A stretch of 64,000 bases of DNA from Nocardioides marmorisolisilvae. GTDB taxonomy: Bacteria > Actinomycetota > Actinomycetes > Propionibacteriales > Nocardioidaceae. The position numbers and the translations under genes were made by a program. Location: assembly GCF_003725775.1 (NCBI RefSeq), contig NZ_RJSG01000002.1, positions 894,247 through 958,246 on the forward strand, written 5' to 3'. Numbering within the stretch: position 1 is the first letter of the stretch; each line of letters opens with the position of its first letter. Under the pieces are notes generated by a model. That model worked only from the letters and a program-made list of their open reading frames with translations. It was not told the origin of the DNA and searched no databases. Below are positions 18,335-26,363 of this stretch, piece after piece.

Positions 18335-19819
18335 TCAGGCCCGGGAGCTGACCAGCTCCACCAGCGTGCTCACGCCGAAGCCGGTGGCGCCGGTCGGGAC
18401 GTGGCCCCACGGACCACCGCTGTTCCAGGCGGGGCCGGCGATGTCGAAGTGCGCCCACGGCACGTCCTCGACGAACTGCTCGAGGAAGGCCGCGGCGTAG
18501 ATCGCGGAGCCCCAGCGCACCCAGTCGTGCTGCAGGACGTCGGCGACCTTGGAGGAGGTCTGGACGTTCTTGCGCTGAAGGTCGCGGATCGGCAGGTGCC
18601 AGAACAGCTCGCCGGTGGTCTCCGCGGCCCGTTGCACCTCGGCGACGGTGGTGTCGTCGCCGAAGAGCCCGGCGATCCGGTCGCCGAGCGCGACGACGCA
18701 CGGCCCGGTCAGGGTGGAGATCTCGAAGATCGCGTCCGGCTTGGTGCGCGCGGCCATGGTCAGCGCGTCGGCGAGGATCAGCCGGCCCTCGGCGTCGGTG
18801 TTGGTCACCTCGACGGTCTTGCCGGACAAGGTGGTCAGGACGTCGCCCGGGCGCATCGCCGAGCCGCTGATCATGTTCTCGACCAGCGGCAGATAGGCGG
18901 ACACGGCGACCGGGATCTTGCGGGTGGCGATCGTGCGCATCGCTGCGGTCACCGCGGCCGCGCCCGCCATGTCGAACTTCATGCTGGCCATCGACCCGCC
19001 GGGCTTGATGGTCAGTCCGCCCGAGTCGTAGGTGACGCCCTTGCCGACCAGGGCCACCGACCCGCGCGCGTCCGGCGGCGTCCAGGTCAGCTTCACCAGG
19101 CAGGGCGGCTCGGTCGAGCCGAGGCCGACCCCGAGGATCCCGCCGCAGCCCTGGCGCTTGAGCTGCGCGGTGGTGACGAGCTCGTACGCGAGACCGGAGC
19201 CCTTGACCCAGCGCTCGATCTGCGCGGCAAAGGTGCTCGGCACCAGCGCGTTCGGTGGGGTGTTCACCCAGTCGCGGACCTGGTCCGTCGCCTCGACCAG
19301 CGTCACCGCAGCGTCCAGGGCGTCGACCACCTCGGCCCGGCGCGCGGCGTCGGTCAGCACCAGGACGTCGGCCAGGCTGCCGCGACGGGGCTTGGACTTG
19401 AACTCCTCGAACCGGTAGAGCCCGGCGGCGAAGCCCTCCACGACGGCACGAACGTGTGCTCCGTCCTCGGCCGGCAGGGCCAGCGCCACCGAGGCGGCGT
19501 TGCCGACCGAGCGCGCGGCGGTCCCGGCTGCGCGGCGCACCTTCTCGGTGGTCAGCGCGTTCCGGTCACCGAGGCCGACCACCAGCAGCTGGGCGGCGTT
19601 CAGGGTCTTGTTGGTCGGGATCCGGGCGATCTCGCCGAAGCCCCCGGAGAACCCGAGCGAGGCGAGCATCGGCGCGAACGACCGGCCGTAGGCCTGCGCC
19701 ACGGGCTCACCGCCGGGGCAGGGGACCAGCGCGCCGGCCTTGCCGACGGCCACCCCGATGACGACCAGATCCGTGCGCACCTTCTCCGCCGAGCCCTTGC
19801 GCACTGTGTAGGTCGTCAC
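18335..19819 (-). CDS. pepA: Leucyl aminopeptidase (M17)
   Basis: PepA removes N-terminal residues from peptides in the cytoplasm and uses two metal ions. The 494-residue protein carries the M17 signature NTDAEGRLILADAL in the C-terminal catalytic half, the catalytic lysine segment VALVGKGVTYDSGGLTIKPGG and the metal-binding MKFDMAGAAAV. The N-terminal third is the variable macro-like domain. It starts with GTG. The gene converges with the 125-residue hypothetical gene (1 nt gap) and is divergent from gcvT (86 nt gap). Confidence 0.95.
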   Translation of the reverse strand: MTTYTVRKGSAEKVRTDLVVIGVAVGKAGALVPCPGGEPVAQAYGRSFAPMLASLGFSGGFGEIARIPTNKTLNAAQLLVVGLGDRNALTTEKVRRAAGTAARSVGNAASVALALPAEDGAHVRAVVEGFAAGLYRFEEFKSKPRRGSLADVLVLTDAARRAEVVDALDAAVTLVEATDQVRDWVNTPPNALVPSTFAAQIERWVKGSGLAYELVTTAQLKRQGCGGILGVGLGSTEPPCLVKLTWTPPDARGSVALVGKGVTYDSGGLTIKPGGSMASMKFDMAGAAAVTAAMRTIATRKIPVAVSAYLPLVENMISGSAMRPGDVLTTLSGKTVEVTNTDAEGRLILADALTMAARTKPDAIFEISTLTGPCVVALGDRIAGLFGDDTTVAEVQRAAETTGELFWHLPIRDLQRKNVQTSSKVADVLQHDWVRWGSAIYAAAFLEQFVEDVPWAHFDIAGPAWNSGGPWGHVPTGATGFGVSTLVELVSSRA

Positions 19820-19893
19820 GAGGCGATGCTAGAGCCAACACCCCCGGCGACGAGGACGGGTTGGCCGAGAGCGTGGGTCCCGACTCCCTGCGG

Positions 19894-19899
19894 TAACTT
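19894..19899 (+). promoter_or_regulatory. -10 box for a leaderless gcvT transcript
   Basis: TAACTT lies exactly 6 nt before the ATG of gcvT and no ribosome site is visible. Spacing equals that before lpd (11634) and ctaG (40080). Confidence 0.5.
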
Positions 19900-19905
19900 C
19901 TGCGC

Positions 19906-21000
19906 ATGGCCCTCAAGCAGTCCGTCCTGCACGACCGCCACGTCGCTCTCGGGGCGAAGTTCTCCGAGTTCGGTGGCTGGGAGATGCCGCTCCAGTACGC
20001 CGGCGTCGTCCCCGAGCACACGGCGGTCCGCGAGGCCGTCGGCATCTTCGACGTCAGCCACCTCGGCAAGCTGGTGGTGCGGGGTGACGGGGCCCGGGAG
20101 TTCATCAACTCCTGCTTCACCAACGACCTCGGCCGGATCGCGCCGGGGCAGGCGCAGTACACGCTGTGCTGCGACGAGTCCGGCGGTGTCGTCGACGACC
20201 TGATCGTCTACCTCAAGGACGACGACCACCTGCTGCTGGTGCCGAACGCGTCCAACACCGCCGAGGTCGCCCGGCGGCTGACCGAGAAGGCCCCGGCCGG
20301 CATCACCGTCACCGACCACCACGAGACCCACGCGGTGCTTGCGGTGCAGGGCACGAAGTCCGACGAGGTGCTCGCCGCCCTCGGGTTCCCGACGGGTCAC
20401 GACTACATGGCGTTCGCGGAAGCCCCGTACGAGGGCGAGGACGTGGTGGTCTGCCGCACCGGCTACACCGGCGAGCGCGGCTACGAGCTGATCGCCCCGA
20501 ACGCGGTGGCACCGGCGCTGTGGGACGCGCTGCTGGCCGCGGGTGCGGCGTACGGGATCCAGCCGTGCGGCCTCGGTGCCCGCGACACCCTGCGGACCGA
20601 GATGGGCTACCCGCTGCACGGCCAGGACATCAGCCTGGACATCACCCCGGTGCAGGCGCGCCTGGGCTGGGCCGTCGGCTGGAAGAAGGACGCGTTCTGG
20701 GGCAAGGCCGCGCTCGAGGCCGAGAAGGAGGCCGGCCCGAAGGTGCTGCTGCGGGGCTTGGTCGCCACCGGCCGCGGCATCGCCCGCCCGCACATGTCGG
20801 TGCTGATGACCCGCGACCTTCCGGTCGGCGAGGTCACCTCGGGCACGTTCTCGCCGACCCTGAAGAAGGGCGTGGCGCTGGCGCTGATCAACGCGCAGAT
20901 CGAGGAGGGGGCCGAGGTCACCGTCGACGTCCGTGGACGCGCGGAGATCTTCGTGGTCACCAAGCCGCCGTTCGTCCAGACAGGAGTCCGTGAGTCCTGA
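19906..21000 (+). CDS. gcvT: Aminomethyltransferase (glycine cleavage T protein)
   Basis: GcvT takes the aminomethyl group from lipoylated GcvH, releasing ammonia and making methylene-tetrahydrofolate. The 364-residue protein shows [33 protein letters not shown] near the N-terminus with the conserved VSHLGK folate-site segment, [30 protein letters not shown], and the C-terminal [20 protein letters not shown]. It starts with ATG behind a leaderless-type promoter. The stop overlaps the start of a small downstream gene by one base. The other gcv genes are not in the window. Confidence 0.96.
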   Translation: MALKQSVLHDRHVALGAKFSEFGGWEMPLQYAGVVPEHTAVREAVGIFDVSHLGKLVVRGDGAREFINSCFTNDLGRIAPGQAQYTLCCDESGGVVDDLIVYLKDDDHLLLVPNASNTAEVARRLTEKAPAGITVTDHHETHAVLAVQGTKSDEVLAALGFPTGHDYMAFAEAPYEGEDVVVCRTGYTGERGYELIAPNAVAPALWDALLAAGAAYGIQPCGLGARDTLRTEMGYPLHGQDISLDITPVQARLGWAVGWKKDAFWGKAALEAEKEAGPKVLLRGLVATGRGIARPHMSVLMTRDLPVGEVTSGTFSPTLKKGVALALINAQIEEGAEVTVDVRGRAEIFVVTKPPFVQTGVRES

Positions 21001-21251
21001 TGACCAACGTCCCCGAGCCGAACACCGCGTTCGTGTCGTCCTCCTCCACCGTGCCGTGGTGGTGGTCGTGCACGGACTCCGACGGTCGCGTCGTCGAGCC
21101 GGCCGACGGCCGCCAGGAGTTCCCCACCCGCAGCGACGCCGAGTCGTGGGTCGGGGAGTTCTACGCAGACCTGGCCGAGGAGGGCATCGCCGCGGTCACC
21201 CTGTTCGAGGGTGAGCGCGAGGTCTACGGCCCGATGAGCCTCGAGGCCTGA
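21000..21251 (+). CDS. Conserved small hypothetical protein
   Basis: The 83-residue acidic protein has TVPWWWSCTDSDGR followed by FPTRSDAESWVGEFYADLAEEGIAAVTLFEGEREVYGPMSLEA. The N-terminal tryptophan cluster and the later alternating pattern suggest a small folded domain without membrane segment. The ATG overlaps the gcvT stop (TGATG), so translation is coupled to gcvT. It ends 6 nt before the stop of the convergent DUF3043 gene. I do not know its role; similar small proteins follow gcvT in related actinobacteria, which is inference from memory. Confidence 0.75.
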   Translation: MTNVPEPNTAFVSSSSTVPWWWSCTDSDGRVVEPADGRQEFPTRSDAESWVGEFYADLAEEGIAAVTLFEGEREVYGPMSLEA

Positions 21252-21257
21252 CCGACC

Positions 21258-21818
21258 TCAGACCGGCTTGCCGCCGAGCTTCACCTTCGGCTTCGGCAGC
21301 CGCATGAACCGCAGCTGCAGCATCCGCACGAACGCGTAGAAGGTCGTGCCGCGCAGGTTCTCGTCGGGGAACTTCGCCTTGAGCGCGCGCCGCAGCCGGA
21401 AGCGCAGCAGCAGGGTGTCGACCAGGAGCAGCAGGATGCTGGCTGACCAGATGTAGCTGGTCACCGCGGCCACGGTGCTGCCGGTCTTCGCCGCAGAGCC
21501 GACCATGATCAGGATCAGGACCGGCAGCAGGAACTCGGCGAAGGTGATCCGGGAGTCGACGTAGTCGCGCACGAACCGCTTGACCGGGCCCTGGTCGCGG
21601 GCCGGCAGGTAGCGCTCGTCGCCGGCCTTCATGCCCTCGCGCATCTTGCGGTTGGACTCGGTGCGCTTCTCGCGCAGCAGCTTCTGGGCGGCCTTCTTGT
21701 CCATGCCCGCGCGCGCCCGCTCGCTAGCGGCGGCCTCGGCCTCCTTGCGGCTGGGGGTCGGTCGACCCTTGCCGGAGGTGGCGGGGGACTGGTTCTCGGT
21801 GCTACCGGACAACGTCAA
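21258..21818 (-). CDS. DUF3043 membrane protein
   Basis: The 186-residue protein matches DUF3043: a charged N-terminal half (GKGRPTPSRKEAEAA, AAQKLLREKRTESNRKMREGMKAGDERYLPARDQGPVKRF), then two membrane helices at about residues 95-140 and a C-terminal ALKAKFPDENLRGTTFYAFVRMLQLRFMRLPKPKV segment. The function is unknown; the M. tuberculosis homolog lies in the same syntenic block. The start is unusual: TTG at 21818, with TTG at 21812 better spaced from a GAGAAGG ribosome site. It follows nadA after 44 nt. Confidence 0.88.
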   Translation of the reverse strand: MTLSGSTENQSPATSGKGRPTPSRKEAEAAASERARAGMDKKAAQKLLREKRTESNRKMREGMKAGDERYLPARDQGPVKRFVRDYVDSRITFAEFLLPVLILIMVGSAAKTGSTVAAVTSYIWSASILLLLVDTLLLRFRLRRALKAKFPDENLRGTTFYAFVRMLQLRFMRLPKPKVKLGGKPV

Positions 21819-21862
21819 GCCTTCTCAACTACGAGGAACGGGTTCGCGTTGAAGGGTACCGG

Positions 21863-23035
21863 TCAGTCCTTGTGCGAACGCCCCGGCAGGTCCAGCATCC
21901 GCTGCAGCGCCACCTTGGCCCAGCGCTCGGTCTCGCCGTCGACCTCGATCTGGTTCACGACGTTGCCCTCGACCAGGGACTCCAGCGCCCAGACCAGGTG
22001 CGGCAGGTCGATCCGGTTCATCGTCGAGCAGTAGCAGACGGTCTTGTCCAGGAAGGCGATGTTCTTGTCCGGGTGCGCGTTCGCGAGTCGCTTGACCAGG
22101 TTGAGCTCGGTGCCGATGGCCCACGACGAACCGGCCGGGGCCGCCTCGATCGTGTTGATGATGAACTCGGTGGAGCCCACCAGGTCGGCCTTGAGGACGA
22201 CCTCGTGCGCGCACTCCGGGTGGACCAGGATCTGCACGTCCGGGATGGTCGCGCGGAGCTCGTCGACGACGTCGGCGGAGAACCGGCCGTGCACCGAGCA
22301 GTGGCCCTTCCAGAGGATCATCTTCGCTGCCCGCAGCTCCTCGGCGGTCAGCCCACCGTTCGGCTTCAGCGGGTTCCAGACCACGCAGTCCTCGAGCGAG
22401 TACCCGAGCTTGAGCACCGCGGTGTTGCGGCCGAGGTGCTGGTCGGGGAAGAACAGCACCTTCGCGTCCGGCTTCTGCGCGAACGCCCACTCCAGGGCCA
22501 CGTCGGCGTTGGATGAGGTGCAGACCGCGCCGTCGTGCTTGCCGCAGAACGCCTTGATGTCGGCCGAGGAGTTCATGTACGTGATCGGCACGACCTGGTC
22601 GGCCACGCCCGCGTCGACCAACGCGTCCCAGGCGTCCTCGACCTGGGCGAGCCGGGCCATGTCGGCCATCGAGCAGCCGGCGGCGAGGTCGGGGAGGATC
22701 ACCTTCTGGTCCGGCGAGGTCAGGATGTCGGCGGACTCGGCCATGAAGTGCACGCCGCAGAAGACGATGTACTCGGCGTCCGGGCGCGCTGCTGCGTCCC
22801 GGGCGAGCTTGAAGGAGTCGCCGGTGACGTCGGCGAACTGGATGACCTCGTCGCGCTGGTAGTGGTGCCCCAGCACGAACACCTTCTCGCCGAGGGCGGC
22901 CTTCGCGGCCTCCGCGCGCGCGACCAGGTCCGGGTCGGAAGCGGCCGGCAGGTCGCCGGGACACTCGACCCCGCGCTCGGCGGAGAGGTCGGTGCCCTTG
23001 CCCAGCGGGAGCAGCGGCAGGTCGATCGTGGTCAT
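21863..23035 (-). CDS. nadA: Quinolinate synthase
   Basis: NadA makes quinolinate from iminoaspartate and dihydroxyacetone phosphate for NAD synthesis and needs a [4Fe-4S] cluster. The 390-residue form is the longer type common in actinobacteria. Visible motifs: LGHHYQRDEVIQFADVTGDSF, FCGVHFMAESADIL with a cluster cysteine, VTSSNAD-like VCTSSNAD, WKGHCSVHGRF with a second cysteine, and FLDKTVCYCSTMNRI with the third. ATG 23035 is the true start; the frame runs on to 23725 but only antisense to the glycerate kinase gene. nadB and nadC are not in the window. Confidence 0.96.
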   Translation of the reverse strand: MTTIDLPLLPLGKGTDLSAERGVECPGDLPAASDPDLVARAEAAKAALGEKVFVLGHHYQRDEVIQFADVTGDSFKLARDAAARPDAEYIVFCGVHFMAESADILTSPDQKVILPDLAAGCSMADMARLAQVEDAWDALVDAGVADQVVPITYMNSSADIKAFCGKHDGAVCTSSNADVALEWAFAQKPDAKVLFFPDQHLGRNTAVLKLGYSLEDCVVWNPLKPNGGLTAEELRAAKMILWKGHCSVHGRFSADVVDELRATIPDVQILVHPECAHEVVLKADLVGSTEFIINTIEAAPAGSSWAIGTELNLVKRLANAHPDKNIAFLDKTVCYCSTMNRIDLPHLVWALESLVEGNVVNQIEVDGETERWAKVALQRMLDLPGRSHKD

Positions 23036-23123
23036 GCGTCCATCCTCCCACGGTGGATCTGTGCCCAACGTCTGGGGAACAGCCGCAGCGAGCCGGTGAT
23101 TCCGGATAGGCAAGGATGATCGG

Positions 23124-24221
23124 GTGCGCGTCGTGATCGCTCCGGACAAGTTCGCCGGGACCCTGACCGCCGTCGAGGCCGCGGAGGCGATCGCCACCGG
23201 CTGGCGGCGACGGCTTCCCGGCAGCGAGGTCGTCACCGTGCCGATGTCCGACGGCGGCCCCGGGTTCGTCGACGTGCTGCACTCCGGCCTCGGTGGTGAG
23301 CTGATCGCGGTCACCGTGCCCGACCCGTACGGCGACCCGGTACCCGCCGCGGTCCTGCTGGTCGGCGGAACGGCGTACCTCGAGTCGGCGCAAGCCGTGG
23401 GGCTGCACCTGACCCCGCCGGAGGAGCGGCGCCCGATGCTCGGGTCCAGCCGCGGTCTCGGGGAGCTGATCCTCGCGGCCGTCCGATCCGGCGCGACCCG
23501 GGTGGTGGTCGGGGCTGGCGGCACGGCTACCAACGACGGGGGAGCCGGGCTCCTGGCCGCTCTCGGTGCCACCGCGACCGGCGCAGTCCTGGACGCCGGA
23601 CCGGCGGGGCTGGAGGGTCTCGACACCGTCGACCTCGCGCCGGCGCGGGCCGCACTGGCCGGGGTCGAGCTGGTGCTCGCCTCGGACGTCGACACCCAGC
23701 TGCTCGGGCTGGTCGGCGCGACCAAGACCTACGGGCCGCAGAAGGGCCTGTCCGAGGAGGAGCTGCTGGTCGCTGACGCGCGTCTCCAGCGGTTCGCGGA
23801 GGCCACCGACCGCAAGCTGGCCGGAGAGAAGGGGGCCGGAGCCGCCGGCGGGATCGGGTTCGCGCTGCTCCTGCTCGGTGCCATCCGGAAGCCGGGCGTG
23901 GAGATCGTCGCCGAGGCGGTGGATCTCGCGGCCGCCCTGGCGAGCGCCGACCTGGTGATCACCGGCGAGGGCTCCTTCGACTTCTCTTCGCGGGCCGGGA
24001 AGGTGCCCTACGGGGTGGCGCAGCTCGCAGGCGAGGCCCTGCGGCCGTGCATCGCACTGGCCGGTCAGGTGCTGGTCGGCTCCCGGGAGATGCGGGCGCT
24101 CGGGATCGAGGCCGCCTACTCGCTGGTCGAGCGGGTCGGGGAGGAGCGGGCCTTCGCCGCCCCGGCCGACGCGCTGGCCGACCTGGCCGAGCGCGTGGCG
24201 CGAACGTGGGGCCGGGAATAA
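23124..24221 (+). CDS. glxK: Glycerate kinase
   Basis: The 365-residue protein matches the GlxK/GarK type glycerate 2-kinase family: VVIAPDKFAGTLTAVEAAEAIATGW at the N-terminus, VPMSDGGPGFVD, GAGGTATNDGGAGLLAALGA and the C-terminal TGEGSFDFSSRAGKVP and GVAQLAGEALRP. It phosphorylates D-glycerate with ATP. It starts with GTG behind an AAGGA ribosome site, divergent from nadA with an 88-nt gap. Gene order next to the HesB/IscA gene matches Rv2205c-Rv2204c in M. tuberculosis (from memory). Confidence 0.93.
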   Translation: MRVVIAPDKFAGTLTAVEAAEAIATGWRRRLPGSEVVTVPMSDGGPGFVDVLHSGLGGELIAVTVPDPYGDPVPAAVLLVGGTAYLESAQAVGLHLTPPEERRPMLGSSRGLGELILAAVRSGATRVVVGAGGTATNDGGAGLLAALGATATGAVLDAGPAGLEGLDTVDLAPARAALAGVELVLASDVDTQLLGLVGATKTYGPQKGLSEEELLVADARLQRFAEATDRKLAGEKGAGAAGGIGFALLLLGAIRKPGVEIVAEAVDLAAALASADLVITGEGSFDFSSRAGKVPYGVAQLAGEALRPCIALAGQVLVGSREMRALGIEAAYSLVERVGEERAFAAPADALADLAERVARTWGRE

Positions 24222-24235
24222 CCACAGATGTGCGA

Positions 24236-24253
24236 AGATTGAGCCTGTTGAAC
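24236..24253 (+). repeat. Possible degenerate dispersed-repeat copy
   Basis: AGATTGAGCCTGTTGAAC resembles the core GGTTGAGCCTGTCGAA with two changes. It lies in the 71-nt gap before the erpA-like gene. It may be chance, as the segment also holds the erpA promoter region. Confidence 0.3.
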
Positions 24254-24292
24254 GGTTCCGCGAGGGACCCCCACGATCACATTGGAGACACC

Positions 24293-24667
24293 ATGACCGA
24301 GCAGGTCGAGACCGCCCCCGAGAGCGCGACTGAGACTCGCGCGGACAGCATCAACGTCACCGACGGTGCTGCTGCGAAGGTCAAGAGCCTCCTCGAGCAG
24401 GAGGGTCGCGACGACCTGGCCCTGCGCATCGCCGTCCAGCCGGGTGGCTGCTCGGGTCTGCGCTACCAGCTGTTCTTCGACGAGCGCTCGCTCGACGGCG
24501 ACGTCATCACCGACTTCAACGGCGTCAACGTCGTGGTCGACAGGATGAGCGTCCCGTACCTGAACGGCGCCACGATCGACTTCGTCGACAGCATCGAGAA
24601 GCAGGGCTTCACCATCGACAACCCGAACGCCACGGGCTCCTGCGCCTGCGGCGACAGCTTCCACTGA
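24293..24667 (+). CDS. erpA: Iron-sulfur cluster insertion protein, HesB/IscA family
   Basis: A-type carriers hold and deliver iron-sulfur clusters to target enzymes. The 124-residue protein has an acidic N-terminal tail of about 20 residues, then NVTDGAAAKVKSLLEQEGRDDLALRIAVQPGGCSGLRYQLFFDE with the first conserved Cys and the C-terminal GSCACGDSFH with the paired C-x-C cysteines. ATG 24293 has a TTGGAGA ribosome site. Likely clients here are NadA, LipA, the Rieske protein and others. A strong hairpin terminator follows 10 nt after the stop. Confidence 0.95.
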   Translation: MTEQVETAPESATETRADSINVTDGAAAKVKSLLEQEGRDDLALRIAVQPGGCSGLRYQLFFDERSLDGDVITDFNGVNVVVDRMSVPYLNGATIDFVDSIEKQGFTIDNPNATGSCACGDSFH

Positions 24668-24677
24668 TCTGAAACAG

Positions 24678-24712
24678 AGAAGGGCCGCACCCCCGGTGGG
24701 TGCGGCCCTTCT
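24678..24712 (+). terminator. Strong hairpin terminator after the erpA-like gene
   Basis: Perfect 15-nt arms AGAAGGGCCGCACCC (24678-24692) and GGGTGCGGCCCTTCT (24698-24712) flank a 5-nt loop and are followed by TTTGCGTGT. It lies between convergent genes and may work in both directions. Confidence 0.9.
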
Positions 24713-24719
24713 TTGCGTG

Positions 24720-24947
24720 TCAGTCGAGGTGCAGACGGATCCGGTTCGCCAGCTGGGCGGCGGTCTCCGTCACCGTGAACACCGGCTTGGTGAACACGCG
24801 GATCACGTCGGTCGCTGCCGGCAGGCCGAGGGCCTTGGGCGAGAAGCGCTGCTCCGGGATGCCCATCTCGGACGCGCAGGCGGAGCAGTCGGAGTGCATC
24901 TGCACCGCGGTGTCCTGGTCGTCGTACGCGAGTCGCTCGTAGGTCAT
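24720..24947 (-). CDS. Small hypothetical protein with CxxC motif
   Basis: The 75-residue protein MTYERLAYDDQDTAVQ..., acidic in its first part, contains HSDCSACASEMG (Cys-x2-Cys) and ends in a helical segment TETAAQLANRIRLHLD. No family is recognised and no membrane segment is visible. It starts with ATG and is divergent from the adenosine-kinase-like gene, with a 125-nt gap holding a 14-bp palindrome. It converges on the erpA hairpin. Coding is plausible from codon bias, but a short shadow frame cannot be excluded. Confidence 0.55.
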   Translation of the reverse strand: MTYERLAYDDQDTAVQMHSDCSACASEMGIPEQRFSPKALGLPAATDVIRVFTKPVFTVTETAAQLANRIRLHLD

Positions 24948-24986
24948 ACCAGCGACGTTATTGGCTACTTCTGAGTACTCCTACGT

Positions 24987-25000
24987 CTACCGGCCGGTAG
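24987..25000. promoter_or_regulatory. 14-bp perfect palindrome, possible operator
   Basis: CTACCGGCCGGTAG lies in the divergent gap between the small CxxC gene and the adoK-like gene, 73 nt before the latter's ATG. A binding protein is not known. Confidence 0.4.
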
Positions 25001-25072
25001 GCTCCAGAGTTCACGGAGCGCTAACAAACGCGCAACGTTCGCACCCCTTTCCCCGCCCCAGACTGAGGACCC

Positions 25073-26047
25073 ATGCCGCTTCTGATCGCCGGTTCCATCG
25101 CCACCGACCACCTGATGTCCTTCGACGGGAAGTTCGCCGACTCGCTCGTCGTCGAGCAGCTCGAGAAGCTGTCGGTGAGCTTCCTGGTCAACGACCTCGA
25201 GATCCGCCGCGGCGGTGTCGCGGCCAACATCTGCTTCGGCCTCGGCCAGCTGGGTCTCGCGCCCGTCCTGGTCGGTGCCGTGGGCGAGGACTTCGCCGAC
25301 TACAAGTCCTGGCTCCAGCGCCACGGCGTCGATTGCGAGTCGGTGCACGTCTCGGACTCCAAGCACACCGCCCGGTTCGTCTGCACGACCGACACCACGA
25401 TGGCCCAGTTCGCCTCGTTCTACCCGGGCGCGATGAGCGAGGCCCGGCTGATCGAGCTCGCCCCGATCGTCGAGCGCGTCGGGGCTCCCGACTTCGTGCT
25501 GATCGGTGCCGACGACCCGGACGGCATGCTGCGCCACACCGACGAGTGCCGCCAGCGCGGCTACCGGTTCATCGCGGACCCGAGCCAGCAGCTCGCCTTC
25601 GGCGAGGGCGACCTGATCCGCCAGCTGATCGACGGCGCGACCCTGCTGTTCTCCAACGAGTACGAGTCGCACCTGATCGAGCAGAAGACCGGCTGGAGCG
25701 CCGAGGAGATCCTCGACCTCGTGGGCACCCAGGTCATCACCCTGGGCAAGGACGGCGTGAAGATCGTTGCCAAGGGCCAGGACCCGATCGTGGTCCCGGC
25801 GCTGAACAACGTGAACGCGGTCGAGCCGACCGGCGTCGGCGACGCGTTCCGGGCCGGCTTCCTGGCCGCGACCGAGTGGGGCCTCTCGCACGAGCGTGCT
25901 GCGCAGGTCGGCTGCACCATCGCGGCGTACGTCGTGGAAACGGTGGGCACCCAGGAGTACACCTTCACCCGCGAGGAGTTCGTCGCGCGCCTCGGCGCGT
26001 CCTACGGCGACGACGCCGCGGCCGAGGTGGGCAAGTACCTCAGCTGA
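25073..26047 (+). CDS. adoK: PfkB-family kinase, adenosine-kinase-like
   Basis: The 324-residue protein belongs to the PfkB/ribokinase family: N-terminal GSIATDHLMSFDGKF, glycine motif RRGGVAANICFGLGQLGLAP, NEYE segment, and the C-terminal PTGVGDAFRAGFLAATEWG with the catalytic Asp of GDAF. Length and synteny match M. tuberculosis Rv2202c, an adenosine kinase of the same length (from memory), so adenosine phosphorylation for purine salvage is likely, though another sugar substrate is possible. ATG start with a GAGGA ribosome site. Its probable terminator lies inside the convergent tusA-like gene. Confidence 0.85.
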   Translation: MPLLIAGSIATDHLMSFDGKFADSLVVEQLEKLSVSFLVNDLEIRRGGVAANICFGLGQLGLAPVLVGAVGEDFADYKSWLQRHGVDCESVHVSDSKHTARFVCTTDTTMAQFASFYPGAMSEARLIELAPIVERVGAPDFVLIGADDPDGMLRHTDECRQRGYRFIADPSQQLAFGEGDLIRQLIDGATLLFSNEYESHLIEQKTGWSAEEILDLVGTQVITLGKDGVKIVAKGQDPIVVPALNNVNAVEPTGVGDAFRAGFLAATEWGLSHERAAQVGCTIAAYVVETVGTQEYTFTREEFVARLGASYGDDAAAEVGKYLS

Positions 26048-26056
26048 CCGTCCGTG

Positions 26057-26101
26057 CTGGTTGCTTGTACTGAGCCTGTCGAAGTGAGCCCGTCGAAAAC
26101 C
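26057..26101 (+). repeat. Dispersed repeat, composite copy
   Basis: The segment contains CTGGTTG, then TGAGCCTGTCGAAG, then TGAGCCCGTCGAAAACC: two 3' halves of the repeat in tandem. It lies in the 73-nt gap between the convergent adoK-like and tusA-like genes. Confidence 0.7.
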
Positions 26102-26120
26102 GGGTGAGACCGATGCAGAC

Positions 26121-26363
26121 CTACGAGAGGCGGCGTACCCGGTACCGGGGTACGCCGTCTTCTGCGTTGTCGGCGCCGACGTACTCCTGGTCACGCATCC
26201 GGCACCACGCCGGTACGTCGACGCCCGCCGCGATGTCCTCGGTGACGACGGCGATCTGATCCCCGACGGCGACGTCGGTGAGGTGCTTGGCCAGCTCGAT
26301 GATCGGGCGGGGGCAGAGCATCCCGCGACAGTCCAGCTCGAGCCCGATCTCCGGATCGCTCAC
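26121..26363 (-). CDS. TusA-family sulfur carrier protein
   Basis: The 80-residue protein is of the TusA/SirA/YeeD family: LDCRGMLCPRPIIELAKHL has the conserved CP motif (Cys about 17) that carries a persulfide. The rest is the compact two-layer fold, with VGDQIAVVTEDIAAGVDVPAWCRMRDQEY including the typical DxxAxxDVPAWC segment. The GTG start overlaps the stop of the cysteine desulfurase gene by 4 nt, so sulfur is probably passed from that enzyme. Final acceptors are unknown. Its last codons form a hairpin. Confidence 0.92.
   Translation of the reverse strand: MSDPEIGLELDCRGMLCPRPIIELAKHLTDVAVGDQIAVVTEDIAAGVDVPAWCRMRDQEYVGADNAEDGVPRYRVRRLS
26130..26157 (+). terminator. Hairpin within the 3' end of the tusA-like gene
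   Basis: GGCGGCGTACC and GGTACGCCGTC-type arms pair around CGGTACCGG and are followed by TCTTCTGCG on the plus strand. It is well placed to terminate the convergent adoK-like gene, although it lies in tusA codons. Confidence 0.65.

Noticed and set aside
23036..23725. N-terminal extension of nadA
   Set aside because: Antisense to the glycerate kinase gene. The added sequence is low-complexity Ser/Pro/Ala without homology signals.
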